Assembly: GCA_946413815.1 (NCBI GenBank)
Contig: CAMKMD010000003.1
Coordinates: forward strand, 1-64,000
Reading direction: 5' to 3'
Origin: an uncultured Ruminococcus sp.
Lineage (GTDB): Bacteria > Bacillota > Clostridia > Oscillospirales > Ruminococcaceae
DNA: 64,000 nt
Shown piece by piece: positions 1-7,828 of this stretch. The position numbers and the translations under genes are program-made. Every line of letters starts with the position of its first letter. Position 1 is the first letter of the stretch. The notes beneath the pieces are model-generated. The model saw only the letters and a program-made list of their open reading frames with translations, made no database searches and was not told the DNA's origin.

Positions 1-36
1 CGTGTAAACCCTTACCGGTGTGTAAGGTTTTACACG
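1..36 (+). other. Hairpin upstream of the symporter gene
   Basis: Arms CGTGTAAA (1-8) and TTTACACG (29-36) pair, as do CCTTAC (10-15) and GTAAGG (22-27), around a 6-nt loop. No T-run follows. It may be the 3' end of an upstream transcript or a leader structure; the window edge prevents deciding. Confidence 0.5.
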
Positions 37-67
37 TCAATTATATTGTAACAGACAGGAGGAGACG

Positions 68-1486
68 ATGATAAACGCTATAATGGATGTTCTCAACAGG
101 ATCGATGATGTGATGTACTACCCGGTGCTTATAATCATACTTGCTCTGGCCGGACTTTACTTCTCGCTGCGCACGCGTTTTGTGCAGCTTCGTCTTTTCG
201 GCGAGGCCTGCCGGCTCATCGTGGAAAAGCCGAAGGGAGAGCAGAAGGTATCTTCCTTCCAGGCACTCATAGTATCCACAGCCTCCCGTGTAGGTACGGG
301 AAATATCGTGGGCGTATCCACAGCTATATGTATCGGCGGTCCCGGTGCCTGCTTCTGGATGTGGCTGATGTGCATCATCGGTGCGGCCTCTGCCTTCGTA
401 GAGAGTACTCTTGCGCAGATATACAAACGCAGAAACAAGGACGGCAGCTGTTACGGCGGCCCTGCCTACTACATAGAGGAGGCTCTCAGGCTGCCTGTGG
501 TGTCGGTGCTCTTCTGCATCTTCCTCATAGCCACCTATGCGGTGGGCTTCAACCTGCTCTGTTCCTTCAATCTTCAATCCTCCTTCGAGGTCTACAGCTT
601 CTATGACGGCACTCTCACGCCCGTCATCGTCGGACTGATACTTGCAGTGACTGTAGGCTACTGTGTGATGGGCGGCGGCAAGCGCATCATAAAGCTGACA
701 GAGAAGGTAGTACCCTTCATGGGAATAGCCTATGTGCTCATATCTCTTGTCATAATCATTGCCAATATCAGAAACGTGCCCCATATGTTCGCACTGATAT
801 TCAGGGATGCCTTTGATTTCCGTTCTATATTCGGCGGACTTGCAGGAAGCTGTATGGTAATGGGCATCAAGCGCGGCCTCTATTCAAACGAAGCCGGCGT
901 AGGCTCCGCACCCAATGCCTCGGCCTCCGCAGATGTTACTCATCCGGTAAAGCAGGGGCTTGTGCAGACGGTATCCGTATACATCGACACTATACTCCTC
1001 TGCACAGCGACAGCATTCATGTGCCTCAGCTCCGGCACTGCCTATAACAAAGAGGTATCCGGTGCCATGTACGTGCAGAACGCCATCTCCACGGTTTTCG
1101 GCAAGGCGGGACCGGTGTTCATCACCGCCGCAATGGTGCTTTTCGCCTTTACTACCCTCCTCGGCAACCTCTACTACGTTGACAACGCACTTATCTATCT
1201 CAACGGCAAGAAGGAGCCCTCAAAGCGCTTTATGACGGGCTTTTACATCGTCTGTATCATAGTGATATTCGCCGGAGCACTAATGGAAATGAGCTTCGCA
1301 TGGACTATCGCAGACATCACCATGGGCTTTATGACCCTTATCAATATCCCCTGCTGCTTCGTGCTCTCAAAGCAGGTATTCGCAGCCCTCAGGGACTACG
1401 AGAAGCAGAAGAAGGAGGGCAAGGACCCGCATTTCCGCGCGGCCGATATCGGACTTGATACAAGCGTCCTGAGCTTCTGGAAATAA
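68..1486 (+). CDS. Sodium:alanine symporter (AGCS) family protein
   Basis: Probable secondary transporter in the cytoplasmic membrane that brings alanine or glycine into the cell with sodium. The 472-residue length is normal for the AGCS family. The N-terminal half carries the family signature around residues 77-95 (GTGNIVGVSTAICIGGPGA), and a second conserved stretch near residues 262-285 (KRGLYSNEAGVGSAPNASAS) is also typical. About ten hydrophobic segments are visible. The start at 68 follows AGGAGGAG at good spacing. recQ follows after 38 nt with its own ribosome binding site and no terminator between, so the two may be co-transcribed. The exact substrate cannot be read from sequence. Confidence 0.93.
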   Translation: MINAIMDVLNRIDDVMYYPVLIIILALAGLYFSLRTRFVQLRLFGEACRLIVEKPKGEQKVSSFQALIVSTASRVGTGNIVGVSTAICIGGPGACFWMWLMCIIGAASAFVESTLAQIYKRRNKDGSCYGGPAYYIEEALRLPVVSVLFCIFLIATYAVGFNLLCSFNLQSSFEVYSFYDGTLTPVIVGLILAVTVGYCVMGGGKRIIKLTEKVVPFMGIAYVLISLVIIIANIRNVPHMFALIFRDAFDFRSIFGGLAGSCMVMGIKRGLYSNEAGVGSAPNASASADVTHPVKQGLVQTVSVYIDTILLCTATAFMCLSSGTAYNKEVSGAMYVQNAISTVFGKAGPVFITAAMVLFAFTTLLGNLYYVDNALIYLNGKKEPSKRFMTGFYIVCIIVIFAGALMEMSFAWTIADITMGFMTLINIPCCFVLSKQVFAALRDYEKQKKEGKDPHFRAADIGLDTSVLSFWK

Positions 1487-1524
1487 CACCGTAAAAATAA
1501 CTCACAGGAAGGGAGGAAGGCCTG

Positions 1525-3594
1525 ATGGACAAGCTGACAGTACTTCGTGAATTCTTCGGCCACAGGGCATTCCGCAAGGGTCAGGAGGAGCTGATAGACC
1601 ATATACTCAGCGGCTGTGATGTTCTCGGGATAATGCCTACAGGCGCCGGAAAATCCCTCTGCTATCAGGTGCCTGCCCTCATGCTCAGAGGTGCGACCAT
1701 AGTCATATCCCCTCTGATATCACTTATGAAGGACCAGGTCAGCGCTCTCCTTTCCGCAGGCGTCAGCGCCGCCTGCATAAACAGCTCCCTCACGCCGGAG
1801 GAATACTCCGATACCATGTACCGCGCCTGCCACGGGGAATACCGGCTGATATACGTAGCTCCCGAGCGCCTCGGCACTCCGGAGATGAGCCGGCTCACAT
1901 CCTCTCTGCGTATATCCATGGTCACCATAGACGAGGCGCACTGCGTCTCCCAGTGGGGACAGGATTTCCGCCCGAGCTACCTGCATATCGCAGAGTTCAT
2001 CGGCAGTCTTCCTCAGCGGCCTGTGATAAGTGCATTCACGGCGACTGCCACTGATACGGTAAAGGAGGATATAATCCGTCTTCTCGGTCTGCGTGAGCCC
2101 TTCTCACTGACTACGGGCTTCGACCGCCCGAACCTTTACTTCTCAGTCCTCAGGCCGGATAACAAGTACGCAGAGCTACGCAGGCTCATGGCCGGCTTCG
2201 GAGACAAATGCGGGATAGTCTACTGTCTCTCCCGCAAGAGCGTGGAGGAGGTTTGTGACAGGCTCTGCGCCGACGGCTTCCCTGCCACGAGATATCATGC
2301 CGGACTGCCGGATGAAGAGAGAAGAGCCAATCAGGAGGACTTCATCTATGACCGCAGGCGCATAATGGTGGCTACAAATGCCTTCGGAATGGGTATCGAC
2401 AAATCCGATGTCTCCTTTGTGGTACACTACAATATGCCCAAGAATATAGAAAGCTACTATCAGGAGGCCGGCCGTGCGGGACGTGACGGAAGCCCGGCTC
2501 AGTGTATACTGCTCTACAGCGGAAAGGATGTCCGCACGAATGAGTTCATGATAGAAAAGAGCCGCGAGGAGAACACCGAGCTCTCTGAGGAAGAGAAGGA
2601 TATCATGCTCGAGCGTGACAGGCAGCGTCTTAAAGAAATGACCTTCTATTCCACCACCTCCGGCTGTTTGCGTGAGGCTATGCTCCGGTACTTCGGCGAG
2701 AAGGCTCCCTCCTACTGCGGCAACTGCTCCTCCTGTGTGAACGGCTTCGAGGAGGTGGATATCTCTGTCGATGCACAGAAGATAGTCTCCTGTGTGTACC
2801 GCATAAAGCAGAAGGGCAGATACTATGGCAAGAGCATGGTCGTCGATGTGCTTCACGGCAGCGAAAACGAAAGGGTAATGTCCCTCGGCTTCGACAAGCT
2901 CTCGACCTACGGCCTTATGAAGGATGTACCGGTGCAGCGTATACGCACCGAGCTTGATCACCTCATCATGGAGGGCTATCTCAGCTTCTCCGGCGGTGAG
3001 TATCCGGTGGTGGAGCTGACTGCACAGTCCGCAAGGATAGTAAAGGACAGGATAAGCCTGCGCATGAACCTGCCGAAGGAGAAGACAGCTCAGGGAAAGA
3101 AACGTGCAGCGGACAGCTTCTATGCAAAGGACGAGCTTTTCGAGAAGCTCAGAAAGCTGCGTGCGCAGTTTGCGGCAGAGGAAAAGGTTCCGGCTTATAT
3201 CGTATTCTCGGATGCTGCCCTCAGGGATATGTGCAGGGTGCGGCCGACACGCATGGAGGTATTCCTGACAGTATCGGGAGTAGGAAAAAAGAAGGCGGAG
3301 AAGTACGGCGGGGAATTCTGCCGCCTTATCAGCGAGCATATCAGCACACATCCCGATGACGAGATGCCGCCGGAGGAAGAGACAGACCCCATGCAGAAGC
3401 AGCTCGACAGCTTCCGTGATATGGCCGTCGGCAGGCGTGAGAATCCTGCCGGAAGGCCCTGGACGGAGGAAGAGGAGCAGCAGCTCAGGGAGGAATACAA
3501 GGACGGAATAACAGTCGCCGGAATGGCGGCAAAGCACAGACGCACAAACGGCGCCATAACGGCACGTCTTAAAAAACTTGGCATAATAAGCTGA
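1525..3594 (+). CDS. recQ: ATP-dependent DNA helicase RecQ
   Basis: A 3'-5' DNA helicase for recombination and replication repair in the cytoplasm. Visible elements in order are Walker A (PTGAGKS, about residue 39), the DEAHC box with the following QDFRPSYL aromatic-rich loop, helicase motifs V-VI (HAGLPDEERR, QEAGRAGRDG), a zinc-binding RQC cysteine cluster (CLREAMLRYFGE..CGNCSSC), a winged-helix region, and an HRDC domain near residues 540-620. About 50 further residues follow HRDC, beginning WTEEEEQQL, and look like a helix-turn-helix tail. The start follows GGGAGGAAGG. At 689 residues it is slightly longer than the E. coli type because of this tail. Confidence 0.95.
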   Translation: MDKLTVLREFFGHRAFRKGQEELIDHILSGCDVLGIMPTGAGKSLCYQVPALMLRGATIVISPLISLMKDQVSALLSAGVSAACINSSLTPEEYSDTMYRACHGEYRLIYVAPERLGTPEMSRLTSSLRISMVTIDEAHCVSQWGQDFRPSYLHIAEFIGSLPQRPVISAFTATATDTVKEDIIRLLGLREPFSLTTGFDRPNLYFSVLRPDNKYAELRRLMAGFGDKCGIVYCLSRKSVEEVCDRLCADGFPATRYHAGLPDEERRANQEDFIYDRRRIMVATNAFGMGIDKSDVSFVVHYNMPKNIESYYQEAGRAGRDGSPAQCILLYSGKDVRTNEFMIEKSREENTELSEEEKDIMLERDRQRLKEMTFYSTTSGCLREAMLRYFGEKAPSYCGNCSSCVNGFEEVDISVDAQKIVSCVYRIKQKGRYYGKSMVVDVLHGSENERVMSLGFDKLSTYGLMKDVPVQRIRTELDHLIMEGYLSFSGGEYPVVELTAQSARIVKDRISLRMNLPKEKTAQGKKRAADSFYAKDELFEKLRKLRAQFAAEEKVPAYIVFSDAALRDMCRVRPTRMEVFLTVSGVGKKKAEKYGGEFCRLISEHISTHPDDEMPPEEETDPMQKQLDSFRDMAVGRRENPAGRPWTEEEEQQLREEYKDGITVAGMAAKHRRTNGAITARLKKLGIIS

Positions 3595-3641
3595 TGCCTT
3601 CCGGAAGAAGCACAGGAAATTATACGGTATATCTGTGCCTG

Positions 3642-3674
3642 AGCACGAAAAGCCCTTGACTTTTCGTGCTTTTT
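3642..3674 (+). terminator. Intrinsic terminator after recQ
   Basis: Perfect 11-bp stem AGCACGAAAAG / CTTTTCGTGCT with a 7-nt loop, followed by TTTT. A weaker GCACAG/CTGTGC hairpin lies just upstream (3609-3638). Confidence 0.85.
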
Positions 3675-3684
3675 ATATTACAAT
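3656..3684 (+). promoter_or_regulatory. Sigma-A type promoter for the phosphofructokinase gene
   Basis: TTGACT (3656-3661), 17-nt spacer, TACAAT (3679-3684). The -35 box lies in the loop and right arm of the recQ terminator, so terminator and promoter share sequence. A leader of about 120 nt precedes the gene. Confidence 0.7.
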
Positions 3685-3813
3685 GATAAACATAGGCAGT
3701 ATGCTTCCGGCGCATATCGCCGCGGGAAAATATCTCAGGGATATCAGGAGGGACGGGAAACCCTTCTGAACACACAGCCACGGGCTGAATAAACTATGAG
3801 AGGGTAATAAGGA

Positions 3814-5031
3814 ATGATGAACATCGCTGTTGCACAGTCGGGCGGCCCGACCTGTGCGATCAACGCCTCACTTGTGGGCGTATTCAAGGAAGCGCTGAAG
3901 TTTTCGGAGATAGATGCTATCTTCGGATCCATCAACGGCATCGAGGGTATCATCGAGAACCACCTTGTGGATCTCAAGACCACGATACTCAGCAACAACG
4001 ACATGGAGCTGCTCAGGCAGACTCCCTCCACCGTTCTCGGCTCATGCAGATACAAGCTGCCGGACTGGCATGAGGACGAGGCCACCTACAGAAAGATAAT
4101 CGATACGCTCAAGCAGCGCAATATCGGTGCTTTCTTCTACATCGGCGGAAATGACTCGATGGATACCGTCAATAAGCTCTCGGAGTATTTCGGGACTATC
4201 GGCCTTGATATCAAGGTCATCGGCATCCCAAAGACCATCGACAATGACCTCTGCATCACCGATCATACTCCCGGCTTCGGCTCGGCGGCAAAGTATGTAG
4301 CTACAACAATGCACGAGATCACCCGTGACAGTATCGTATACAGTATACCCTCTGTCACCATCGTGGAGATCATGGGACGTCATGCAGGCTGGCTCACAGC
4401 TTCAAGCGCAGTCCTCCATGCAATGGGCGAGACTGCTCCCCATCTGGTGTACGTACCGGAGGTGGAATTCAGCCTTGAATCCTTCCTCAAGGATGTACGT
4501 CAGCAGCTTTCAAAGCACAAGGCAGTTATCGTTGCGGTATCTGAGGGTATAGAAGTGCCTGAGGGAGTGCAGTCCGGCGTAGTTGACAACTTCGGCCACA
4601 AGTACCTCTCCGGCATAGGCAAGTACCTTGAGGATGTTGTACGCAGCGAGATAGGCTGCAAGGTGCGCTCCATCGAGCTCAATGTTATGCAGCGCTGCTC
4701 CTCTCATCTGGGCTCACGCACTGACATCGACGAGGCAGAAGCTATCGGCTCTGCAGGCGTGCGAACTGCCCTCCGCGGAGAAACGGGCAAGGTAATGGTA
4801 TTCCGCCGCATAGCGGATATGCCCTACACAGTCACGATAGATGTGGCAGATGCTTCCGATATCGCCAACAAGGAGAAATTCCTTCCGAAGAAGTATATCA
4901 ACACAGCAGGCAACAATATCCGTGATTTTGCGCTCAGCTACTTCCTCCCGCTGATACAGGGCGACCTGAATCTCATTACCGAGCAGGGAATACCGAAGCA
5001 CTTTGCGCTTCACGAATCAGTACTCAAATAA
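3814..5031 (+). CDS. pfp: 6-phosphofructokinase, pyrophosphate-dependent type
   Basis: Phosphorylates fructose 6-phosphate in glycolysis. The phosphate-donor loop near residues 111-115 reads GGNDS, with Asp where ATP-dependent enzymes have Gly (GGDGS); this Asp is the recognised marker of pyrophosphate use. PKTIDND (139-145) is the catalytic motif and MGRHAGW the fructose-6-phosphate motif. The N-terminal AQSGGPT is the nucleotide/PPi-binding start of the long group, and 405 residues fits it. The start at 3814 is 9 nt after GAGGG; an in-frame ATG at 3817 is possible. The gene is monocistronic, between its own promoter and a strong terminator. PPi use is inferred from residues and is unproven. 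Confidence 0.92.
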   Translation: MMNIAVAQSGGPTCAINASLVGVFKEALKFSEIDAIFGSINGIEGIIENHLVDLKTTILSNNDMELLRQTPSTVLGSCRYKLPDWHEDEATYRKIIDTLKQRNIGAFFYIGGNDSMDTVNKLSEYFGTIGLDIKVIGIPKTIDNDLCITDHTPGFGSAAKYVATTMHEITRDSIVYSIPSVTIVEIMGRHAGWLTASSAVLHAMGETAPHLVYVPEVEFSLESFLKDVRQQLSKHKAVIVAVSEGIEVPEGVQSGVVDNFGHKYLSGIGKYLEDVVRSEIGCKVRSIELNVMQRCSSHLGSRTDIDEAEAIGSAGVRTALRGETGKVMVFRRIADMPYTVTIDVADASDIANKEKFLPKKYINTAGNNIRDFALSYFLPLIQGDLNLITEQGIPKHFALHESVLK

Positions 5032-5038
5032 ACGGAAA

Positions 5039-5070
5039 CGCCGCAGCGATATATGCTGCGGCGTATTTTT
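5039..5070 (+). terminator. Intrinsic terminator after phosphofructokinase gene
   Basis: Perfect 9-bp stem CGCCGCAGC / GCTGCGGCG with a 7-nt loop, followed by TATTTTT. It also separates the convergent minus-strand gene. Confidence 0.9.
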
Positions 5071-5719
5071 ATGCCCTGAGGCGGTATATCGGCTCACCGG
5101 GCTCCTCGTCCTCGACTATCACCTTCTCGTCAAGGAGCTGTGCAAGTATGGGGCGGAGCGCCTTCGGATCCCTGTCAAGGAGACGAGAGAGCTCGCTCAG
5201 GGATACGGATACATTTTCCGTCAGGCAGTCTATTATGCCGTCCGGCCCTGCGTGGTAGTGCGGGTCTGAGGAAGCTCCCCGGAGCATGGCCTGTACGTCC
5301 TCCGCGCTGCACCGGTAATCGCCCTCACCGTTGCGGAAGTATGATCCCGAGTAAGGATCACCGCCGATATATACCGGTTTCTGACTGCGCTTTGCACGCG
5401 GGACTGTTATGGCGATGATACGCTTCCCCTCTACGGTAAGCACCTGTATATCATCCTCTGAGAGTATATTTGTGCTCACAACAGCCGGATCGCTCAGGCC
5501 GTCCATAAGGTCCTTCAGCATCCAGTCGGTATCTGCAAGATCAACAGGATGAAGCGACTTGTCACGGTATTCCTCAACGCCGAGAAGTATCACTCCCCCG
5601 AGAGTGTTCGCAAATGCGGAGTAGGTCTCCCATATGCTTTTCGGCAGGCCGCCTGTAGCCTTCTTGGCTTCGATGCGGTTGTTCTCCTTGTATTTTTCAA
5701 TGTTGGAAAGATCTATCAT
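5069..5719 (-). CDS. AlbA_2 / Schlafen-type putative DNA-binding protein
   Basis: A 216-residue protein. Its N-terminal 130 residues match the AlbA_2 (Schlafen-like, formerly AAA_4) fold: an early E-x-K motif (RIEAKKA), then SAFANTLGGVILLGVEE, then the strand-rich KPVYIGGDPYSGSYFRNGEGDYRCS region. The last 65 residues resemble a small winged helix (VSLSELSRLL..ALRPILAQLL). Such proteins are often annotated as ATP-binding or transcriptional regulators, but the biochemical role is poorly defined. The start follows GAGGG. The gene sits 39 nt downstream of the FliB-like gene on the same strand and is probably co-transcribed. No phage or defence partner is visible nearby. Confidence 0.8.
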   Translation of the reverse strand: MIDLSNIEKYKENNRIEAKKATGGLPKSIWETYSAFANTLGGVILLGVEEYRDKSLHPVDLADTDWMLKDLMDGLSDPAVVSTNILSEDDIQVLTVEGKRIIAITVPRAKRSQKPVYIGGDPYSGSYFRNGEGDYRCSAEDVQAMLRGASSDPHYHAGPDGIIDCLTENVSVSLSELSRLLDRDPKALRPILAQLLDEKVIVEDEEPGEPIYRLRA

Positions 5720-5758
5720 GGTTTTTCCCTCGATTCATGGCTTTATGTATTGATTATA

Positions 5759-6775
5759 TCACGATATCCCGCCGGGGTCAAGCTCTTCATGGAGCAGTCC
5801 CTTGATGCGGGCGGTCGTGAAGATGTCAAGGTCGTAGAAGGCATCGCAGAGGGCTTCTACATTCTCCTCGCAGTACTCAGCCTCCTTGGAGTAGTTCTTC
5901 GCCGTCAGCAGCATATCACTGCCCCGCCTGCGGAGACGGGCTATGATGTATACGCTCACCGCCGCCAGCTTCACACGGGAGAGTATCTCGCCGTCATGGG
6001 CGCCCTTCATGAAATAACGGTAGATGAAGTATACTGCGATACGCTTCAGCATTGCCGTATCGTCAGCTGTCAGCTCTCCGGCCGGCAGCTCACCGGAAGC
6101 CCTGAGTGCCGGTGCCCAGTCCGGACTTATCTGCTCAAGGGAGGTATAGAACCATATAACTCCGGCGCTGTCGGCAGCAGCGGGAGCGGAGGTCTCTGTC
6201 CATTCCGGAAGGGTATACTCACAGCTGTCAAGAGCCTGCTGGAGAGCCTCAGCGAAGTCAAGGGCGGTACAGAGCGCAGTGAGAAGACTGTCGCTGTCAA
6301 GGTGTGAGAATATGACCTCACGGGCGGAGAGAAGGAGGGAGTACAGCCCGCCGTCACATTCGCCGAAGTCATCCTCCTGTATCTCTTCTTCGGTCAGTGT
6401 CATATCCTCTGAGAGTATCAGAGCAGCGGCAGCCTCACAGGAAAGGCCGAGACCGCCCTCCTTCACATCGCCGAACCACTCATAGAAGCGCGGATGGTCC
6501 GAGCATATCTGACAGAGATGCTCTTCACCGAGTTCGGTATATATGTCGCACAGGTTTTGCTGATTGAGGAAGGGGCAGCGTTCGTCCCTGCCGAGCACGA
6601 AGCAGCCGCCGGAAATATTGTCATGCAGTCTTCTGCCGAATTCGCCTTCCACGCTGGCGTAGTATGCGGCAGTGTCATCGTCTATATCTATCTCCCAGCC
6701 GATGCAGCAGCTGTCGCGGCAGTCACCGGCGATGCAGCGGAAACGGCTGTAGTATGAAGGTGTGCGGAATATCAT
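5759..6775 (-). CDS. FliB-like lysine-N-methylase family protein
   Basis: A 338-residue protein of the family annotated as flagellin lysine-N-methylase. The N-terminus carries the conserved cysteine-rich pattern: CIAGDCRDSCCIGW near residues 14-27, then CFVLGRDERCPFLNQQNLC and a HLCQICSDHPRF motif near residues 86-97, which suggests a metal or Fe-S site. The C-terminal half is mostly helical. In Salmonella, FliB methylates flagellin, but homologues are widespread in Clostridia without flagella and may act on other surface proteins. No flagellar gene is present here. It is the first gene of a minus-strand pair with the AlbA_2 gene. Confidence 0.8.
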   Translation of the reverse strand: MIFRTPSYYSRFRCIAGDCRDSCCIGWEIDIDDDTAAYYASVEGEFGRRLHDNISGGCFVLGRDERCPFLNQQNLCDIYTELGEEHLCQICSDHPRFYEWFGDVKEGGLGLSCEAAAALILSEDMTLTEEEIQEDDFGECDGGLYSLLLSAREVIFSHLDSDSLLTALCTALDFAEALQQALDSCEYTLPEWTETSAPAAADSAGVIWFYTSLEQISPDWAPALRASGELPAGELTADDTAMLKRIAVYFIYRYFMKGAHDGEILSRVKLAAVSVYIIARLRRRGSDMLLTAKNYSKEAEYCEENVEALCDAFYDLDIFTTARIKGLLHEELDPGGIS

Positions 6776-6851
6776 TTTTTCAGCCCCTTTCTTTCTATGA
6801 CTATTCTATCAGATGAGCGGCATAAAGTCAAATGTAAGCGTGGTGTCAGCC

Positions 6852-6943
6852 GGCGGTCCCTACACATATAATCTTCTATCTTCTGTATTATAAACACCGA
6901 TAGTTGTACTGTTTAATACCAAAGAGGAACACCTCCGGGGGCA
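6852..6943. repeat. Dispersed repeat, copy 1 (about 92 bp)
   Basis: From GGCGGTCCCTACACATATAA to CCTCCGGGGGCA this matches 31567-31658 without gaps, with about 10 mismatches (roughly 89% by eye). It lies in the 353-nt gap 6776-7128, which otherwise holds only the exporter promoter region. Confidence 0.85.
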
Positions 6944-7033
6944 CGAGGAACGGTACACTGATTGTGAATTGTATTGCGGGTTTGATGTATCTTATTCTAT
7001 GTGCTATAATAAGGTATCATGCTGTTTTGAAAA

Positions 7034-7088
7034 GTGACAGAAATGTCACCTGAAAATTCATTGCAATGTCACTTTACAGGAATATAAT
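7034..7088 (+). promoter_or_regulatory. Operator palindrome and promoter of the ABC exporter
   Basis: Perfect inverted repeat GTGACA-GAAA-TGTCAC (7034-7049), followed by TTGCAA (7061-7066), a 16-nt spacer containing another TGTCAC half-site (7067-7072), and TATAAT (7083-7088). The palindrome resembles the TGACA-N4-TGTCA type bound by BceR-like response regulators. That assignment is inference; the palindrome and promoter boxes are seen directly. Confidence 0.72.
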
Positions 7089-7128
7089 ATAAACATAAAC
7101 CAAGAACACCACGAAGGGAGCAATCATC

Positions 7129-7815
7129 ATGGAAATTTTAAGATGCGAAAATATAACAAAGGAATACGGTTCAGGTGATACACTTGTAAAGGCACTTGAT
7201 AATATCTCGTTCTCAGTTGAGAAAGGCGAATTCGTTTCAGTCATCGGCCCCTCCGGCAGCGGCAAGTCCACCCTCCTCCACATCCTCGGCGGAGTTGACA
7301 AGCCCACCTCCGGAAAGGTCTTCATCGACGGCACTGATATGCACAGCCTCAGGGAAGACCAGCTCGCGGTCTTCCGCCGCAGACAGGTAGGACTTGTGTA
7401 CCAGTTCTACAACCTCATGCCGGTGCTCAACGTGGACGAGAATATCGCTCTTCCTCACCTCCTCGACGGCAGAGAGCTGGACCGTGAGAGACTTGACAGG
7501 ATAGTCGAGCACCTCGGTCTCACCGACAGAAGAGGCAACCTCCCCAGCCAGCTTTCCGGCGGCCAGCAGCAGAGAGTATCAATAGGCCGTGCACTTTACA
7601 GCCATCCGGCTATACTCCTTGCGGACGAGCCCACCGGCAACCTTGACAGAAAGACAGGCAACGAGATAGTAGAACTGCTCAAGCGCTCCAACCGCGAGCA
7701 GAAGCAGACATTGATACTCATCACACATGACGAGTCACTTGCCATGCAGGCAGACCGCGTTATATACCTCGAGGACGGTAAGGTCGTCCGCAATGAAACA
7801 GTAGCAGGCAGATAA
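7129..7815 (+). CDS. ABC transporter ATP-binding protein (MacB/LolD/BceA type)
   Basis: A 228-residue ATPase of the FtsX-permease-linked subfamily. Visible motifs are Walker A (GPSGSGKST, near residues 40-48), the Q-loop region VYQFYNLMPVLNVDEN, which is characteristic of MacB/LolD/Bce ATPases, the ABC signature (LSGGQQQRVSIGRAL) and Walker B (ILLADEPTGNLD). It should power the large permease that starts 13 nt downstream. The start at 7129 follows AAGGGAG. The operator upstream suggests induction by an envelope or antimicrobial-peptide signal, but no two-component genes sit beside it. Confidence 0.93.
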   Translation: MEILRCENITKEYGSGDTLVKALDNISFSVEKGEFVSVIGPSGSGKSTLLHILGGVDKPTSGKVFIDGTDMHSLREDQLAVFRRRQVGLVYQFYNLMPVLNVDENIALPHLLDGRELDRERLDRIVEHLGLTDRRGNLPSQLSGGQQQRVSIGRALYSHPAILLADEPTGNLDRKTGNEIVELLKRSNREQKQTLILITHDESLAMQADRVIYLEDGKVVRNETVAGR

Positions 7816-7828
7816 GGAGGCAGGGGAA

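Noticed and set aside
2176..3537. Long open frame on the minus strand inside recQ
   Set aside because: It is the reverse complement of a well-conserved helicase gene; its product has no recognisable domain and no ribosome site.
6911..6925. ATACCAAA in the dispersed repeat as another operator half-site
   Set aside because: There is no TGGTAT partner at 41 bp, and the motif belongs to the repeat, which is also found at 31630.
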